Notes: generated by a model not told the origin, from the sequence alone. 52,881 nt of DNA from Nocardia uniformis NBRC 13702 (GCF_001613345.1 NZ_BDCE01000032.1:1-52881); one strand, 5' to 3'; positions 8,535 through 17,274 are shown, counted from the first letter of the stretch. Translations and numbers: made by a program.

Positions 8535-9785
8535 TCAGGCTCCGGTGGCCGGTCCACCGGTCAGGTACGCGGGCAGCCGCTGATGGCCATTGGAGATGAA
8601 GCTGGGCACGGCGCCCAGCTCCGAGGGATCGGCGGCCAGTCGCATATTCGGAAAGCGCTCGAAGAGTGCGGGCAATGCCACGTGGGCTTCGAGTCGAGCC
8701 AGTGGAGCGCCGAGGCACAGGTGCGCGCCGTATCCGAATGACAGGTGATCCTTGGACTTTCGGGTCACGTCGAAATCGTCCGCGGTGGAGCCGTGGATCT
8801 TCGGGTCGCGATTGGCGGCGGCGTAGCAGGCGAGGATGGGATCGCCCTTGGCGATGTGGACTCCGGCTATCTCGATATCGTCGACGGCGTAGCGCAGGGG
8901 CAGATGCGCGACGGGTGCCTCGTAGCGCAGGGTCTCCTCGACCACATCGGTCCAGGTCGCTCGATTCTCGGTGAGGGCCGCTCGCTGCTCCGGCCGGGTC
9001 AGTAGCAGGTAGATGGCCTGGTCGAGCAGGTTGACCGTGGTCTCGTGGCCAGCACTGATCACCAGCAGCAGGGTATCCACCAGTTCCTGCTCGGTGAGTT
9101 GGGAGCCGTCGTCGGCATCCCGGTGCGATACCAGCAGGCTGGTCATATCGTCGCCCGGGTTATCGCGCCGGTAGGCGACGAGTTCTCCCAGGATTCGGTA
9201 CATCTCCATGTAATTCGCCTGCGACTGCTCGGGTGTCAGCGAGGTGTCGAAGATGCCGTCGACACAGCCGCGCAGGCCCGGATTCAGGCTCTCCGGTACG
9301 CCCATCAGTTCCGAGATCACCCGGATCGGCAGCGAGTACGCGAATTCCTCACGCAGATCGACGGATTCGCCCGCCGGTGTCTGTGCCAGCGTCGTCAGCA
9401 AGTCCTCGGTAATGCGCTCGATCTGCTCACGCATCGCATCCGTGCGGCGTTTCGTGAACGCGGGTGCGACCAGTTTGCGCAGCCGCTTGTGATCGGTGCC
9501 GTACGCGGTGAACATATTGGCCACCGCCACCCACGTGAAAAGTGGCCAATCCTGCGGGATCTCACCATTGATGAACTTCGGCCAGTGCTGCCGGGCATCC
9601 TTCGACACCCGGGAGTCGATCAGCAGCTCCTTGAGGATGGTGGCGTCGGTCACCGACCAGGCGCGCACGCCGCCGAGCAGCTCGACCGGTGTGATGGGTC
9701 CACGTTCGCGGATGCGCGCGGCCTCGCCTTGAATGTCTGCCCCCGTGGGGTCCAGGACAAGCGGGTTGGGAAGTGTCTCCGTCAT
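8535..9785 (-). CDS. cytochrome P450, CYP154-like
   Basis: This 416-residue soluble bacterial P450 probably hydroxylates a hydrophobic substrate with electrons from ferredoxin partners not encoded here. It shows the I-helix AGHETT, K-helix ExxR in VVEETLR, and the haem-thiolate motif FGYGAHLCLG. The N-terminal half (RVSKDARQHWPKFINGEIP, then NMFTAYGTDHKRLRKLVAP) closely resembles the CYP154 family of Streptomyces. The ATG at 9785 (MTETLPN) has a GGAG upstream. The gene lies 30 nt after the CYP157-like gene and is probably co-transcribed with it. In streptomycetes the same pair usually sits in conservons (cvn operons). Confidence 0.92.
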   Translation of the reverse strand: MTETLPNPLVLDPTGADIQGEAARIRERGPITPVELLGGVRAWSVTDATILKELLIDSRVSKDARQHWPKFINGEIPQDWPLFTWVAVANMFTAYGTDHKRLRKLVAPAFTKRRTDAMREQIERITEDLLTTLAQTPAGESVDLREEFAYSLPIRVISELMGVPESLNPGLRGCVDGIFDTSLTPEQSQANYMEMYRILGELVAYRRDNPGDDMTSLLVSHRDADDGSQLTEQELVDTLLLVISAGHETTVNLLDQAIYLLLTRPEQRAALTENRATWTDVVEETLRYEAPVAHLPLRYAVDDIEIAGVHIAKGDPILACYAAANRDPKIHGSTADDFDVTRKSKDHLSFGYGAHLCLGAPLARLEAHVALPALFERFPNMRLAADPSELGAVPSFISNGHQRLPAYLTGGPATGA

Positions 9786-9815
9786 GGGAGCTCCTATCTG
9801 ACTGAACACCGAAAA

Positions 9816-11081
9816 TCACATACGTAGTGGTGGGGTCGGCGGGAACGTCACCGGCAGTGACGACAGCGCACGGTGGAAAGGACCGGGCCGCCAAGACAAT
9901 TCCTCCGCGGCTACCGCCAACCGAACCTCCGGCAGCGCATCCAGGAGTTGATCGATCACGTCCTGGGCGATCTGGTAGCCCAGCTCGCGCGCGGGGCAGG
10001 TGTGTGGGCCGATACTCCAGGACAGGTGGGAGCGGTTGCCGCTGACATCCGACGAGCGGACCGCCGGATCGTTGTTGCAGGCCGCCATGCTGATCAGCAC
10101 CGGTTGATGGGCGGGCAGCCAGACATCATCGATGAGCATCGGCTGGCGCGGGTAGGTGATGCAGTAGTTGGCCAGCGGCGGGTTGGCGAAAAGCACCTCG
10201 TCCACGGCGTCGCGGGTAGAGAGGCTGCCGTCGAGTACATCGGCGGCGAACCGGGTGTCGGTCAGCATGAGCAGCAACGCATTCGACACCAGGTGCACCT
10301 GCGGCTCGATACCCGCGCCATAGAGGGTGACCAGCTGGTGGATCATCTCCTCGTCGCTCAGATCGCTGGAGTGCGCGATCAGTCGCGAGGTGATGTCGTC
10401 ACCGGGTTCGGCACGTTTGCGGCGGGTGTGTTCTTTCAGCCCCGCCTCCAACATCCGGCTGCCCGCTTCGGCATTGACCGTATCGAACATGGCGGCCATC
10501 CCGGCCGCGACCTGCTCACCGATATCGGGGTCACACCCCAGCATGGCGTTGAGCGTCTGGAACACCACCGGGTACACGTATTGCTGGAGCAGATCGGCCT
10601 TTCCGTCACCGCAGAAGGAGTTGACCAACGGGATGGTGATCTGCTCCACCACGGTGTGCATGGCGTGCCGATCAACCGCACCGATGGCGAACAGGTTCGC
10701 CGACCGGTAACGCAGATGCTCGAAATCCGCGCTGCGCAACGCATTCGGCCGCCACTCCATCATCGGCAGCACCGGACTGTCGGCGGGCACATCCCGCTGC
10801 CAAATACGGGGATCGGCAGGGAAGTGACTGGGGTCGTTCAGAATCCGCAGCGCGGTCCGATACCCGACCACCAATGTCGCCGGCACACCCGGCGCGAGCT
10901 CCACCGGCGCAAGCGACCCGAAACGTTCCCGCATATCGGCGTACATATGGTGCGGGTCATCGGCGAACTGCTGCGTATATATAGCAATGCGCGGCCCGCC
11001 GCCATCGATCGGCGCGCCGTGCACGACGGGACAACCCCCGCCCGGCGACTGCGCTGTTCCAGGCGCCTGCGGTGCGCTCAC
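9816..11081 (-). CDS. cytochrome P450, CYP157-like, lacking the ExxR arginine
   Basis: This 421-residue P450 paralogue has a Cys haem ligand in WSIGPHTCPA, where the usual leading Phe is Trp. Its I-helix reads YGAGIEPQ, with Pro in place of the oxygen-activating Thr. The K-helix reads DEVLFANPP, so the ExxR arginine is Phe. The late segment LSWRPGPFHRALSSLPV and the loss of ExxR are hallmarks of the CYP156/CYP157 group. The GTG at 11081 is favoured by GGAG 7 nt upstream over the frame opening at 11111. It is the first gene of the two-P450 operon. Whether it is catalytic alone or acts with its partner is unknown. Confidence 0.88.
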   Translation of the reverse strand: MSAPQAPGTAQSPGGGCPVVHGAPIDGGGPRIAIYTQQFADDPHHMYADMRERFGSLAPVELAPGVPATLVVGYRTALRILNDPSHFPADPRIWQRDVPADSPVLPMMEWRPNALRSADFEHLRYRSANLFAIGAVDRHAMHTVVEQITIPLVNSFCGDGKADLLQQYVYPVVFQTLNAMLGCDPDIGEQVAAGMAAMFDTVNAEAGSRMLEAGLKEHTRRKRAEPGDDITSRLIAHSSDLSDEEMIHQLVTLYGAGIEPQVHLVSNALLLMLTDTRFAADVLDGSLSTRDAVDEVLFANPPLANYCITYPRQPMLIDDVWLPAHQPVLISMAACNNDPAVRSSDVSGNRSHLSWSIGPHTCPARELGYQIAQDVIDQLLDALPEVRLAVAAEELSWRPGPFHRALSSLPVTFPPTPPLRM

Positions 11082-11196
11082 AAATAATCTCCAACTGGTA
11101 GACGAAGACAACGTCGAGACACGGTCAGCAGCAGCGGGTTTCGCAACTCCCGGTCGCCCAATCCCCCCTCCGGACCCCGCCGCACTATCTCACCAG

Positions 11197-11227
11197 CTGA
11201 AATATGCTGCTTCAGAGCATATTTCAG
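11197..11227. promoter_or_regulatory. 12-bp perfect inverted repeat upstream of P450 operon
   Basis: The arms CTGAAATATGCT and AGCATATTTCAG flank a 7-nt centre, about 115 nt upstream of the CYP157-like start and 220 nt before the divergent small ORF. The AT-rich arms stand out from their GC-rich surroundings and no T-run follows. An operator for an unlinked regulator is more likely than a terminator. Apart from this dyad I see nothing in 11082-11449. Confidence 0.55.
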
Positions 11228-11449
11228 GCAACAGCCCAGATGCTACCGATCCGAGCCCGCTATCGCACGCTAACCGCGGATCACGCGGGCGGCGCTACCG
11301 AGCCGCACGATCTCCCTCCGATACGTACCTGCCCGAGTGCCCGCCCCCACAGAAGTGACCGGCATCACCACGGTTCACCTGTCGCACTCGCGCCCGAATC
11401 CGGCTCTCACCTTGTGTCGGACATTCGCAACACCAGAGGAGAACAACAG

Positions 11450-11599
11450 ATGACAGCCATGGAGCTGGCCCGATTCACCGTCGACCCGGACGATGCCGAG
11501 GCAATGCTGGCCGCGGCGAGGTTCAGGCGCACCGGGGGGTCTGCGCCGCCACCCGAGGCGGAAGCTATTCTTAACTCACACGGCCGGTCGACATGGTGA
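11450..11599 (+). CDS. 49-residue ORF, possible truncated monooxygenase-like gene
   Basis: The ORF starts at an ATG with a good AGAGGAG Shine-Dalgarno. It encodes MTAMELARFTVDPDDAEAML and then a tail without recognisable pattern (SAPPPEAEAILNSHGRSTW). The first 20 residues resemble the N-terminus of ABM-type (antibiotic biosynthesis monooxygenase-like) ferredoxin-fold proteins, whose usual length is about 100 residues. It may therefore be a truncated gene. It could also be a genuine small protein. It is divergent from the P450 operon. Confidence 0.4.
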   Translation: MTAMELARFTVDPDDAEAMLAAARFRRTGGSAPPPEAEAILNSHGRSTW

Positions 11600-11696
11600 C
11601 CGGCCACGTCGATGGCCCTGGTGCGCCGAGAAGCATCGCTGCAATGAAATTTGTTGTTTGCCAACGTTTCCCCGGGAAGGCTCTTCCCGTCCGCTC

Positions 11697-12215
11697 ATGA
11701 CGGCCGCGCGGGTGCGCACCCGGCCCGAACTTCGTACGCAACGCCGTCAGCGCTCGCATGGTTGCTGGAATCATTTGATCGCGGCACCGCTGTGGCCCAA
11801 GCACGGCGTCAATCTCGGCACACTGCTGCGGACCTGTGATGCGGTCGGGGCGTGCTTGGCGGTGCCGCGGCGACCATGGGTGCCGGAAGCACTCGATCGG
11901 GGAAATACGTTGCGGCACCGGCAGTGTGTGCACTGGGTCGACGGGCGGGTCGATCGCTGGTTGACCCGCCAGCGCGAGGGTGGGTCCGCGGTCGTCGGGG
12001 TGGAGCTCACCGATGAGTCGATCCGGCTCGCCGATCTGCCCGTTGCCCGCAAGCGAACCGTGATGGTGCTCGGGCACGAATCCACCGGCATTCCACCGGA
12101 GGGGCTGGAACTGCTCGATATGGCAGTCGAGATTCCCATGGTCGGGACCGGGCACAGTCTCAATGTCGCGGTCGCCGGGTCCCTGGTGCTCTACAAGCTC
12201 GCCGGATTGTGCTGA
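11697..12215 (+). CDS. TrmH/SpoU-family RNA 2'-O-methyltransferase
   Basis: This protein of about 172 residues has the SPOUT knot motifs in order. Motif 1 is HGVNLGTLLRTCDAVG, motif 2 is VLGHESTGIPPEGLELLD with EIPM, and motif 3 is GHSLNVAVAGSLVLYKLAG. The family methylates a ribose 2'-OH in tRNA or rRNA using SAM. It lacks the N-terminal substrate-binding domain of rRNA members and so resembles the minimal TrmL/TrmH type. The start is uncertain, since the frame is open from 11493 and no strong ribosome site is seen; ATG 11697 is the first plausible one. Confidence 0.82.
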   Translation: MTAARVRTRPELRTQRRQRSHGCWNHLIAAPLWPKHGVNLGTLLRTCDAVGACLAVPRRPWVPEALDRGNTLRHRQCVHWVDGRVDRWLTRQREGGSAVVGVELTDESIRLADLPVARKRTVMVLGHESTGIPPEGLELLDMAVEIPMVGTGHSLNVAVAGSLVLYKLAGLC

Positions 12216-12258
12216 TCGACGATTCGGCCGATTGCGCGAACGGCACTGCCGACCGAGA

Positions 12259-12858
12259 TCAGGTCGGTCGGCGGAACGCGGTGAACAGCCGCAGACAGCG
12301 GTCCGTCATGTCCTGCGACGTCTGGTCCGGATGCTCGCCCCACCAGGAGATGGTGGTGGAGACAATGCTGTACCACACCGCCAGCAGTAGCGAATGATCG
12401 TCGGCCGCGGCTATTCCGGCGTCGGCGAGCACCGCCGCGACACCCTCGGCCCCCATCGCGTTGAGGGCGTCCTGGTAGTCCCGGGCGACGGTGAACGCCG
12501 TGCCCGGCCGGGGCAGGGTGGCGTCATAGATGATCTTCCAGTTCTGGGTGTGCCCATCGAGCGCGCCGAAGATGCCGGTCAGGGTCGCCAGCGCCCTGTC
12601 GTGTGCGCCGTGCGCGGCCTGCGCCGCGGCCACCGCGTCGACCAGTCGTCGGCCCGCACGGTGCACACACGCCGCGTGCAGACCATCGCGGGAACCGAAG
12701 TATGCGTAGATGAGCGGTTTGGAAACGCCTACGGCCGCGGCGATCTCAACGATGGACGCGTTCGCGTAGCCGCGGTCACCGAAGGTCGCGGTGGCGATGT
12801 CGAGGATCTGCTCCTCACGCCGCTCACGCGGAACCCCCTTGGTGCCCGGTCGGCTCAT
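12259..12858 (-). CDS. TetR-family transcriptional regulator
   Basis: This 199-residue repressor has its DNA-binding domain at residues 10-60: RREEQILDIATATFGDRGYA, then VEIAAAVGVSKPLIYAYFGS. A helical ligand domain follows. Its ATG overlaps the stop of the upstream flavoenzyme gene (ATGA), so the two are translationally coupled. It probably controls that operon in response to a lipid-like ligand, but this is inference from context. A longer frame through the flavoenzyme gene is only a shadow. Confidence 0.92.
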   Translation of the reverse strand: MSRPGTKGVPRERREEQILDIATATFGDRGYANASIVEIAAAVGVSKPLIYAYFGSRDGLHAACVHRAGRRLVDAVAAAQAAHGAHDRALATLTGIFGALDGHTQNWKIIYDATLPRPGTAFTVARDYQDALNAMGAEGVAAVLADAGIAAADDHSLLLAVWYSIVSTTISWWGEHPDQTSQDMTDRCLRLFTAFRRPT

Positions 12859-14459
12859 CGGGCCCGGACCGGATCGATCAGGACACCGGGGTTGAGGATG
12901 CCCGCCGGATCGAGCGCGGCTTTCGCGGCGACCAGCGCGGCCGCGAACGGCGCGGGCCGCTGCCGGTCGTACCAGAGGCGATGGTCCCGGCCGACGGCAT
13001 GGTGGTGCGTGATGGTGCCGCCGGAGCTCACGAGCGCGTCCGATACCGCCGCTTTGATCTCGTCCCACTGGTCGACGGTGCTCCCCCACCGGCCGGCGGC
13101 ATAGATACCGAAATACGGTGCGGGACCGTCCGGATACACGTGGGTGAAGCGGCAGGTCACCACGCCGGTGGCTCCGACGGATTCGAACGCCGCGCTCGCC
13201 GCGTCCGTCACGGCAGTCCGCAGCGCGTCGAAACGGTCCCAGGTGCAGGCGGTTTCGAAGGTCTCCACAATCATCGACTGCGCGGCCAGCGCATCGCGCT
13301 GATACGGCATGCGCAGGAACGAGGAGCGCCAGGTGTCGGCCGCCGCCGGTCGCACGGCCGAATCGGTGCCGCTGATCGCTTCGGGCACCTGCCCGCCGTG
13401 CTCGCGGCAGATCTCCACGGCCCGTGCCATCGACGCGTCCACCGGATGATCGGCCGATTCGAAGCCCAATACGAGTACCCCACCGACGGAACTGGTTCCG
13501 GCATTGATGAACGCCTCCACCGGATCCAGCAGGCGGCAGTTGGCCGGGAAAAGCCCCGATTGCGCGATGGCCCGGGTGGCGGCGACGGCCCGACCGTAGT
13601 CGTCGAACAGCACCGAAGCCCCCGCCCGCCAGCGCGGCCGTTCCCGCAAACGCATCCAGGCTTCGGTAATCACACCGAGAGTCCCCTCCGAGCCGAGGAA
13701 CATGCGATCCGGGGAAGGTCCCGCGCCCGATCCCGGCAGCCGCCGCGACTGGCTGACCCCGCTCGGCGTCACCACGCGCAGGGATTCGACCATATCGTCG
13801 ATATGGGTGTAGACGGTCGCGTAGTGGCCTCCGGCTCGCGTCGCCAACCATCCGCCGAGTGAGGAGAATTCGAAGGACTGCGGAAAATGTCGCAATGTCA
13901 GCTCGTGCGGACGTAGCGCGGATTCCAGTGCGGGACCGAGGATTCCGGCCTGGATATGGGCGGCGCGACTGGTGTGATCGATCTCCAGCACCTGATCCAT
14001 TCGCCCCATGTCCAGTGCGATGGTTCCGGAATAGTGGGCACCGCATCGGGGTTCGACTCCGCCGACCACCGAGGTGCCGCCGCCGAACGGTACGGCCGCG
14101 ACATCAGCCTCGGCGCACCAGTCCAATACGTCGGCCACATCCTGTTCGGTGCGCGGGCGCACGACCTGATCGGGCACGTGGTCGACGCGGCCGAGCAAGG
14201 CGCGCACGACATCCCGGAACGCCTGCCCGTGCCCGTGCACGATGCGATCGGCGCGATCCTCCGAGGCGAGGTGCCGCAGCGACGCGGGCAACCGAACCCG
14301 CACCGGGGGCACATCCAGGGCGGCGATATCGGGTGCCGCATGCACCGTCAGATCCGCGCCGGGCAACATCGCCCCCACCCGCTTTGTCAGCGCGGCCCGT
14401 TCCGGACCGGTGACCGCGTCCTCCTGATTGCCCCAACCCCACCACGACCTCGTCGCCAT
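12855..14459 (-). CDS. FAD-binding oxidase, alkyldihydroxyacetonephosphate synthase-like
   Basis: This protein of about 534 residues is of the vanillyl-alcohol-oxidase fold. The FAD-binding PCMH domain contains VVRPRTEQDVADVLDW, PFGGGTSVVGG and FEFSSLGGWLATRAGG, then FLGSEGTLGVITEA. The C-terminal part has the His cluster TITHHHAVGRDH and ends ILNPGVL. The HHH motif and the N-terminal SWWGWG are typical of alkyl-DHAP synthase homologues. In eukaryotes these make ether lipids; the role in actinobacteria is unclear. The start is ATG 14459, because GTG 14468 lacks a spaced ribosome site. The TetR gene follows with a 4-nt overlap. Confidence 0.9.
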   Translation of the reverse strand: MATRSWWGWGNQEDAVTGPERAALTKRVGAMLPGADLTVHAAPDIAALDVPPVRVRLPASLRHLASEDRADRIVHGHGQAFRDVVRALLGRVDHVPDQVVRPRTEQDVADVLDWCAEADVAAVPFGGGTSVVGGVEPRCGAHYSGTIALDMGRMDQVLEIDHTSRAAHIQAGILGPALESALRPHELTLRHFPQSFEFSSLGGWLATRAGGHYATVYTHIDDMVESLRVVTPSGVSQSRRLPGSGAGPSPDRMFLGSEGTLGVITEAWMRLRERPRWRAGASVLFDDYGRAVAATRAIAQSGLFPANCRLLDPVEAFINAGTSSVGGVLVLGFESADHPVDASMARAVEICREHGGQVPEAISGTDSAVRPAAADTWRSSFLRMPYQRDALAAQSMIVETFETACTWDRFDALRTAVTDAASAAFESVGATGVVTCRFTHVYPDGPAPYFGIYAAGRWGSTVDQWDEIKAAVSDALVSSGGTITHHHAVGRDHRLWYDRQRPAPFAAALVAAKAALDPAGILNPGVLIDPVRAR

Positions 14460-14486
14460 ACGCTGCACTTTCTCGACCGCCGACTG

Positions 14487-14521
14487 AATTGACTCAATAG
14501 TAAATTACCGGCTGGTCAATT
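14487..14521. promoter_or_regulatory. AATTGAC-N21-GTCAATT dyad upstream of flavoenzyme
   Basis: A 7-bp dyad lies in a short AT-rich patch 28 nt upstream of the flavoenzyme start. It could be an operator for the TetR protein of the same operon or a promoter element. The support is only position and symmetry. The remaining spacer to 14665 is otherwise featureless. Confidence 0.3.
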
Positions 14522-14665
14522 GATAGGCCATAGCCCCCATACGGACGGCCCCCTACCCGCGGATCGGCAACCGCGGGCCACCCTCTCTCCCGGCTCGCGC
14601 CCGCCCGCTGCGATGACTAACGTCGTCAGTTGGCCTGATTTGGGGGCGGTTGAGAGGAGATCCAC

Positions 14666-15553
14666 ATGGGTTCAACGCTTTTCGCGGTAATGCTGCCAAT
14701 CGCCCTGGCGTTGATCATGTTCGGCCTCGGATTGACATTGACCGTCGATGATTTCGTACGGGTCCTGCGCTATCCCAAAGCGGCGGTGGTCGCCCTGGTA
14801 TGCCAGATGCTGCTGCTCCCGGCAGTCTGCCTGGGACTGATCTACCTGTTCGGACTCAACGGTGCGCTTGCCGCCGGAATGATGCTGCTCGCGGCGTCCC
14901 CCGGCGGACCATCGGCAAACCTGTTCAGCCACATCGCCGGTGGCAATGTCGCCCTCAATATCACTCTCACAGCGGTGAACTCGGTGCTTGCGGTGTTCAC
15001 CATGCCCGTGGTTGTGGCACTCTCGTTCGCGCTGTTCCTGGACGACTCCGAATCAATCGGCCTACGCCCCGATAAGTTCGCCCAGGTTTTCGCCATCGTC
15101 CTGATCCCGGTCGCGGTGGGCATGTACATCCACCATCGCTTTACCGCTTGGTCCGAACGCATGCGCGGCAACGTGAAAATCCTGTCGATCGCGGTCCTGA
15201 TCCTGGTGGTCACCGCCGCCGTAGCCAAGAATTTCGACATCCTCACCGAGAACATCGGCAAACTGGCCTCGATCTGCCTCCTGTTCGCCGTAATAAGCCT
15301 CACCGTAGGCTATTTCGCTCCACGGCTCTTCAACGTAGACACCGACCAAGCCATCGCCTCGGCCATGGAAATCGGCATCCACAACGGCGCGATCGCCATC
15401 GCCGTAGCCGCCTCGGTCCTGCACAACGACGCCATGGCAGTCCCCGGCGCCGTCTACGGCGTCCTGATGAACCTCCCCGCCGCCGCGGCCGCCTACCTCT
15501 TCGCCCGCCGCAACCAGACTGCCCCGCAACAGAGCATGACGGGCACCGCCTGA
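14666..15553 (+). CDS. bile acid:sodium symporter (BASS) family transporter
   Basis: This 295-residue integral membrane protein has 8-10 hydrophobic helices from residue 5 to about 285. The family motif regions are visible: LMFGLGLTLTVDDF near the N-terminus, LLAASPGGPSANLFSHIAGG in the first crossover, and MEIGIHNGAIAIAVA in the second. Such proteins use the sodium gradient to take up organic anions, often not bile acids in soil bacteria. The ATG has GAGAGGAG 7 nt upstream. The gene is monocistronic and followed by a strong terminator. Confidence 0.93.
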   Translation: MGSTLFAVMLPIALALIMFGLGLTLTVDDFVRVLRYPKAAVVALVCQMLLLPAVCLGLIYLFGLNGALAAGMMLLAASPGGPSANLFSHIAGGNVALNITLTAVNSVLAVFTMPVVVALSFALFLDDSESIGLRPDKFAQVFAIVLIPVAVGMYIHHRFTAWSERMRGNVKILSIAVLILVVTAAVAKNFDILTENIGKLASICLLFAVISLTVGYFAPRLFNVDTDQAIASAMEIGIHNGAIAIAVAASVLHNDAMAVPGAVYGVLMNLPAAAAAYLFARRNQTAPQQSMTGTA

Positions 15554-15577
15554 CGCGCCCCGGCTTCGCCGACACAC

Positions 15578-15604
15578 GAAAACCCGGGCATAGCCCGGGT
15601 TTTC
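15578..15604. terminator. bidirectional intrinsic terminator
   Basis: The arms GAAAACCCGGGC and GCCCGGGTTTTC are separated by the 3-nt loop ATA. They lie between the convergent BASS and thiolase genes. The outer AAAA/TTTT makes it suitable for both strands. Confidence 0.9.
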
Positions 15605-15632
15605 GGTGAGCGGACCTGGGTGGACCCCTGGG

Positions 15633-16835
15633 TCAGCGGGTGACGATGGTCGCCGAGCCGTGGCCGAAGAGGCCTTGGTTCACCGCGATGCCCGCGCGGG
15701 CGTTCTCCACTTGGCGGCCGTCGGCTCGACCGCGCAGCTGCCAGGTGAGTTCGCAGATCTGGGCGATCGCCTGGGCGGGGATCGCTTCGCCGAAGCAGGC
15801 CAGGCCACCGCTCGGGTTCACCGGAATACGACCGCCCAATGTTGTCGCACCGCTGCGCAGTAGCTGCTCCGCACCGCCCGTTTCGCAGAGGCCGATGTCC
15901 TCGTACCAATCCAATTCGAGAGCGGTGGAGAGGTCATAGACCTCCGCGAACGACAGATCCTCGGGTCCGAGTCCGGCCTCTTCGTACGCGGCGTGCGCGA
16001 TGGCGGAACGGAAGGTTTGTGGCGGGGCCTCGACGGCCACGGCGGAGTCCGTCGCGAAATCCGGGAGGTCGAGCACGGTTTTCGGAAAAGTCGGCGTGAC
16101 CGTCGACAGTGCCTTGATGCGGACCGGGTCGGCGATGCCGTGGCGACGGGCATAGTCCATCGATGTCAACACCAGTGCGGCACCGCCGTCGCTGGTCGCG
16201 CAGATGTCGAGCAACCGCAACGGGTCCGAGACGATCGCCGAGGCGGCGATCTCGTCGACCGAAACTTCCTTGCGGTAGCGAGCATTCGGGTTGTTGAGGC
16301 CGTGCCGGGCGTTCTTCACCTTGACCGCGGCGAAATCGTCGAGGGTGGCGCCGTGCAAGGCCATTCGGCGGCGCGCGTAGAGCGCGAAATAGATGGGGTT
16401 GGTTGCGCCGAGCAGATGGAAGCGCAACCAGTCCGGGTCGTCGCGGCGCTCACCACCGACCGGTTGGAAGAAGCCCTTCGGGGTGGTATCGGCGCCCACC
16501 ACCAGAGCCACATCACACAATCCGGCCAAGATCTGGGCGCGGGCATTGGCGATGGCCTGTGCACCGGAGGCGCAGGCGGCGTAGCTGCTCGAGATCCGCG
16601 CACCCGACCAACCCAGCGCCTGGGCGAATGTCGCGCCCGAGACGAATCCGGGATAACCGTTGCGGATGGTGTCCGCACCCGCGATGTAACCGACGTCGAG
16701 GTGGTTCACACCGGCATCGGCCAGCGCCGCACGCGCGGCCACCAGGCCGTATTCGACGAAATTGCGCCCCCACTTACCCCACGGGTGCATACCCGCGCCG
16801 AGGACGGCGATATCGCGATCATTCGTATCAGTCAT
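15633..16835 (-). CDS. thiolase-fold enzyme (lipid-transfer/acetyl-CoA acetyltransferase type)
   Basis: This 400-residue protein of the SCP-x/Ltp thiolase branch has the nucleophile Cys88 in SYAACASGAQA. The later conserved loop reads NPSGGLACFGEAIPAQ, where the thiolase GHP histidine is Glu. The end GLFGHGSATIV keeps the family glycine turn but lacks the second thiolase Cys. The gene overlaps the upstream DUF35 gene by 8 nt. DUF35 partners form complexes with such proteins, including the steroid side-chain retro-aldolase ChsH2-Ltp2. A role in acyl-CoA carbon-carbon bond cleavage or formation is likely; the substrate is unknown. Confidence 0.88.
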   Translation of the reverse strand: MTDTNDRDIAVLGAGMHPWGKWGRNFVEYGLVAARAALADAGVNHLDVGYIAGADTIRNGYPGFVSGATFAQALGWSGARISSSYAACASGAQAIANARAQILAGLCDVALVVGADTTPKGFFQPVGGERRDDPDWLRFHLLGATNPIYFALYARRRMALHGATLDDFAAVKVKNARHGLNNPNARYRKEVSVDEIAASAIVSDPLRLLDICATSDGGAALVLTSMDYARRHGIADPVRIKALSTVTPTFPKTVLDLPDFATDSAVAVEAPPQTFRSAIAHAAYEEAGLGPEDLSFAEVYDLSTALELDWYEDIGLCETGGAEQLLRSGATTLGGRIPVNPSGGLACFGEAIPAQAIAQICELTWQLRGRADGRQVENARAGIAVNQGLFGHGSATIVTR

Positions 16836-17274
16836 TGACCGGCCTCCACATCCACACCGTGTGCTCCGCCTCGTCGTCCTCGTACAGCGTGCCGACGGTC
16901 AATTCGACCGGCATGCCGACGGCCAGGTCGTCGGTGGTGAGGCCGCGTACGACCTGCCCGAGAATCACCATCTTCTCGACCTCGAGCTCTACCGCCGCAA
17001 CGACATACGGCACGAATGGATCGGGCGAGACATACGGCGCGGGGGGTTTGTAGCGAGCGTCCGCGTACGACCAGATCCGGCCACGCGTGGAAAACAGGTA
17101 ATCGACCAGCTCGGAGCCGTCGTGCGGCCCCGAGCACTGCGGGTTGCGACAGGCCAGCATGTTCCGTGGGAAGTACGGTGTGCCGCAATCATTGCAGCGG
17201 GTCCCCTGGAGACGCACCGCGCCATCGTCCACGGTGAACCAGTCCGCCACGGCAGGGCGTTGTTCTTTCTGCAC
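16828..17274 (-). CDS. DUF35 OB-fold/zinc-ribbon protein, thiolase partner
   Basis: This 148-residue acyl-CoA-binding accessory protein has an N-terminal rubredoxin-like zinc ribbon at about residues 26-44 (CNDCGTPYFPRNMLACRNPQC). An OB fold follows, with IWSYADARYKPPAPY and VPYVVAAVELE. The GTG at 17274 gives the normal family length; the frame upstream of it is unsupported. It is the first gene of a two-gene operon with the thiolase. A complex in which the zinc ribbon docks on the thiolase is inferred from characterised homologues. Confidence 0.88.
   Translation of the reverse strand: MQKEQRPAVADWFTVDDGAVRLQGTRCNDCGTPYFPRNMLACRNPQCSGPHDGSELVDYLFSTRGRIWSYADARYKPPAPYVSPDPFVPYVVAAVELEVEKMVILGQVVRGLTTDDLAVGMPVELTVGTLYEDDEAEHTVWMWRPVND

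Noticed and set aside
9873..11087. 404-codon plus-strand open frame
   Set aside because: It mirrors the CYP157-like gene on the other strand, which has clear P450 motifs.
12861..14046. long minus-strand extension upstream of the TetR start
   Set aside because: It lies out of frame inside the flavoenzyme gene; only the part from 12858 has TetR homology.
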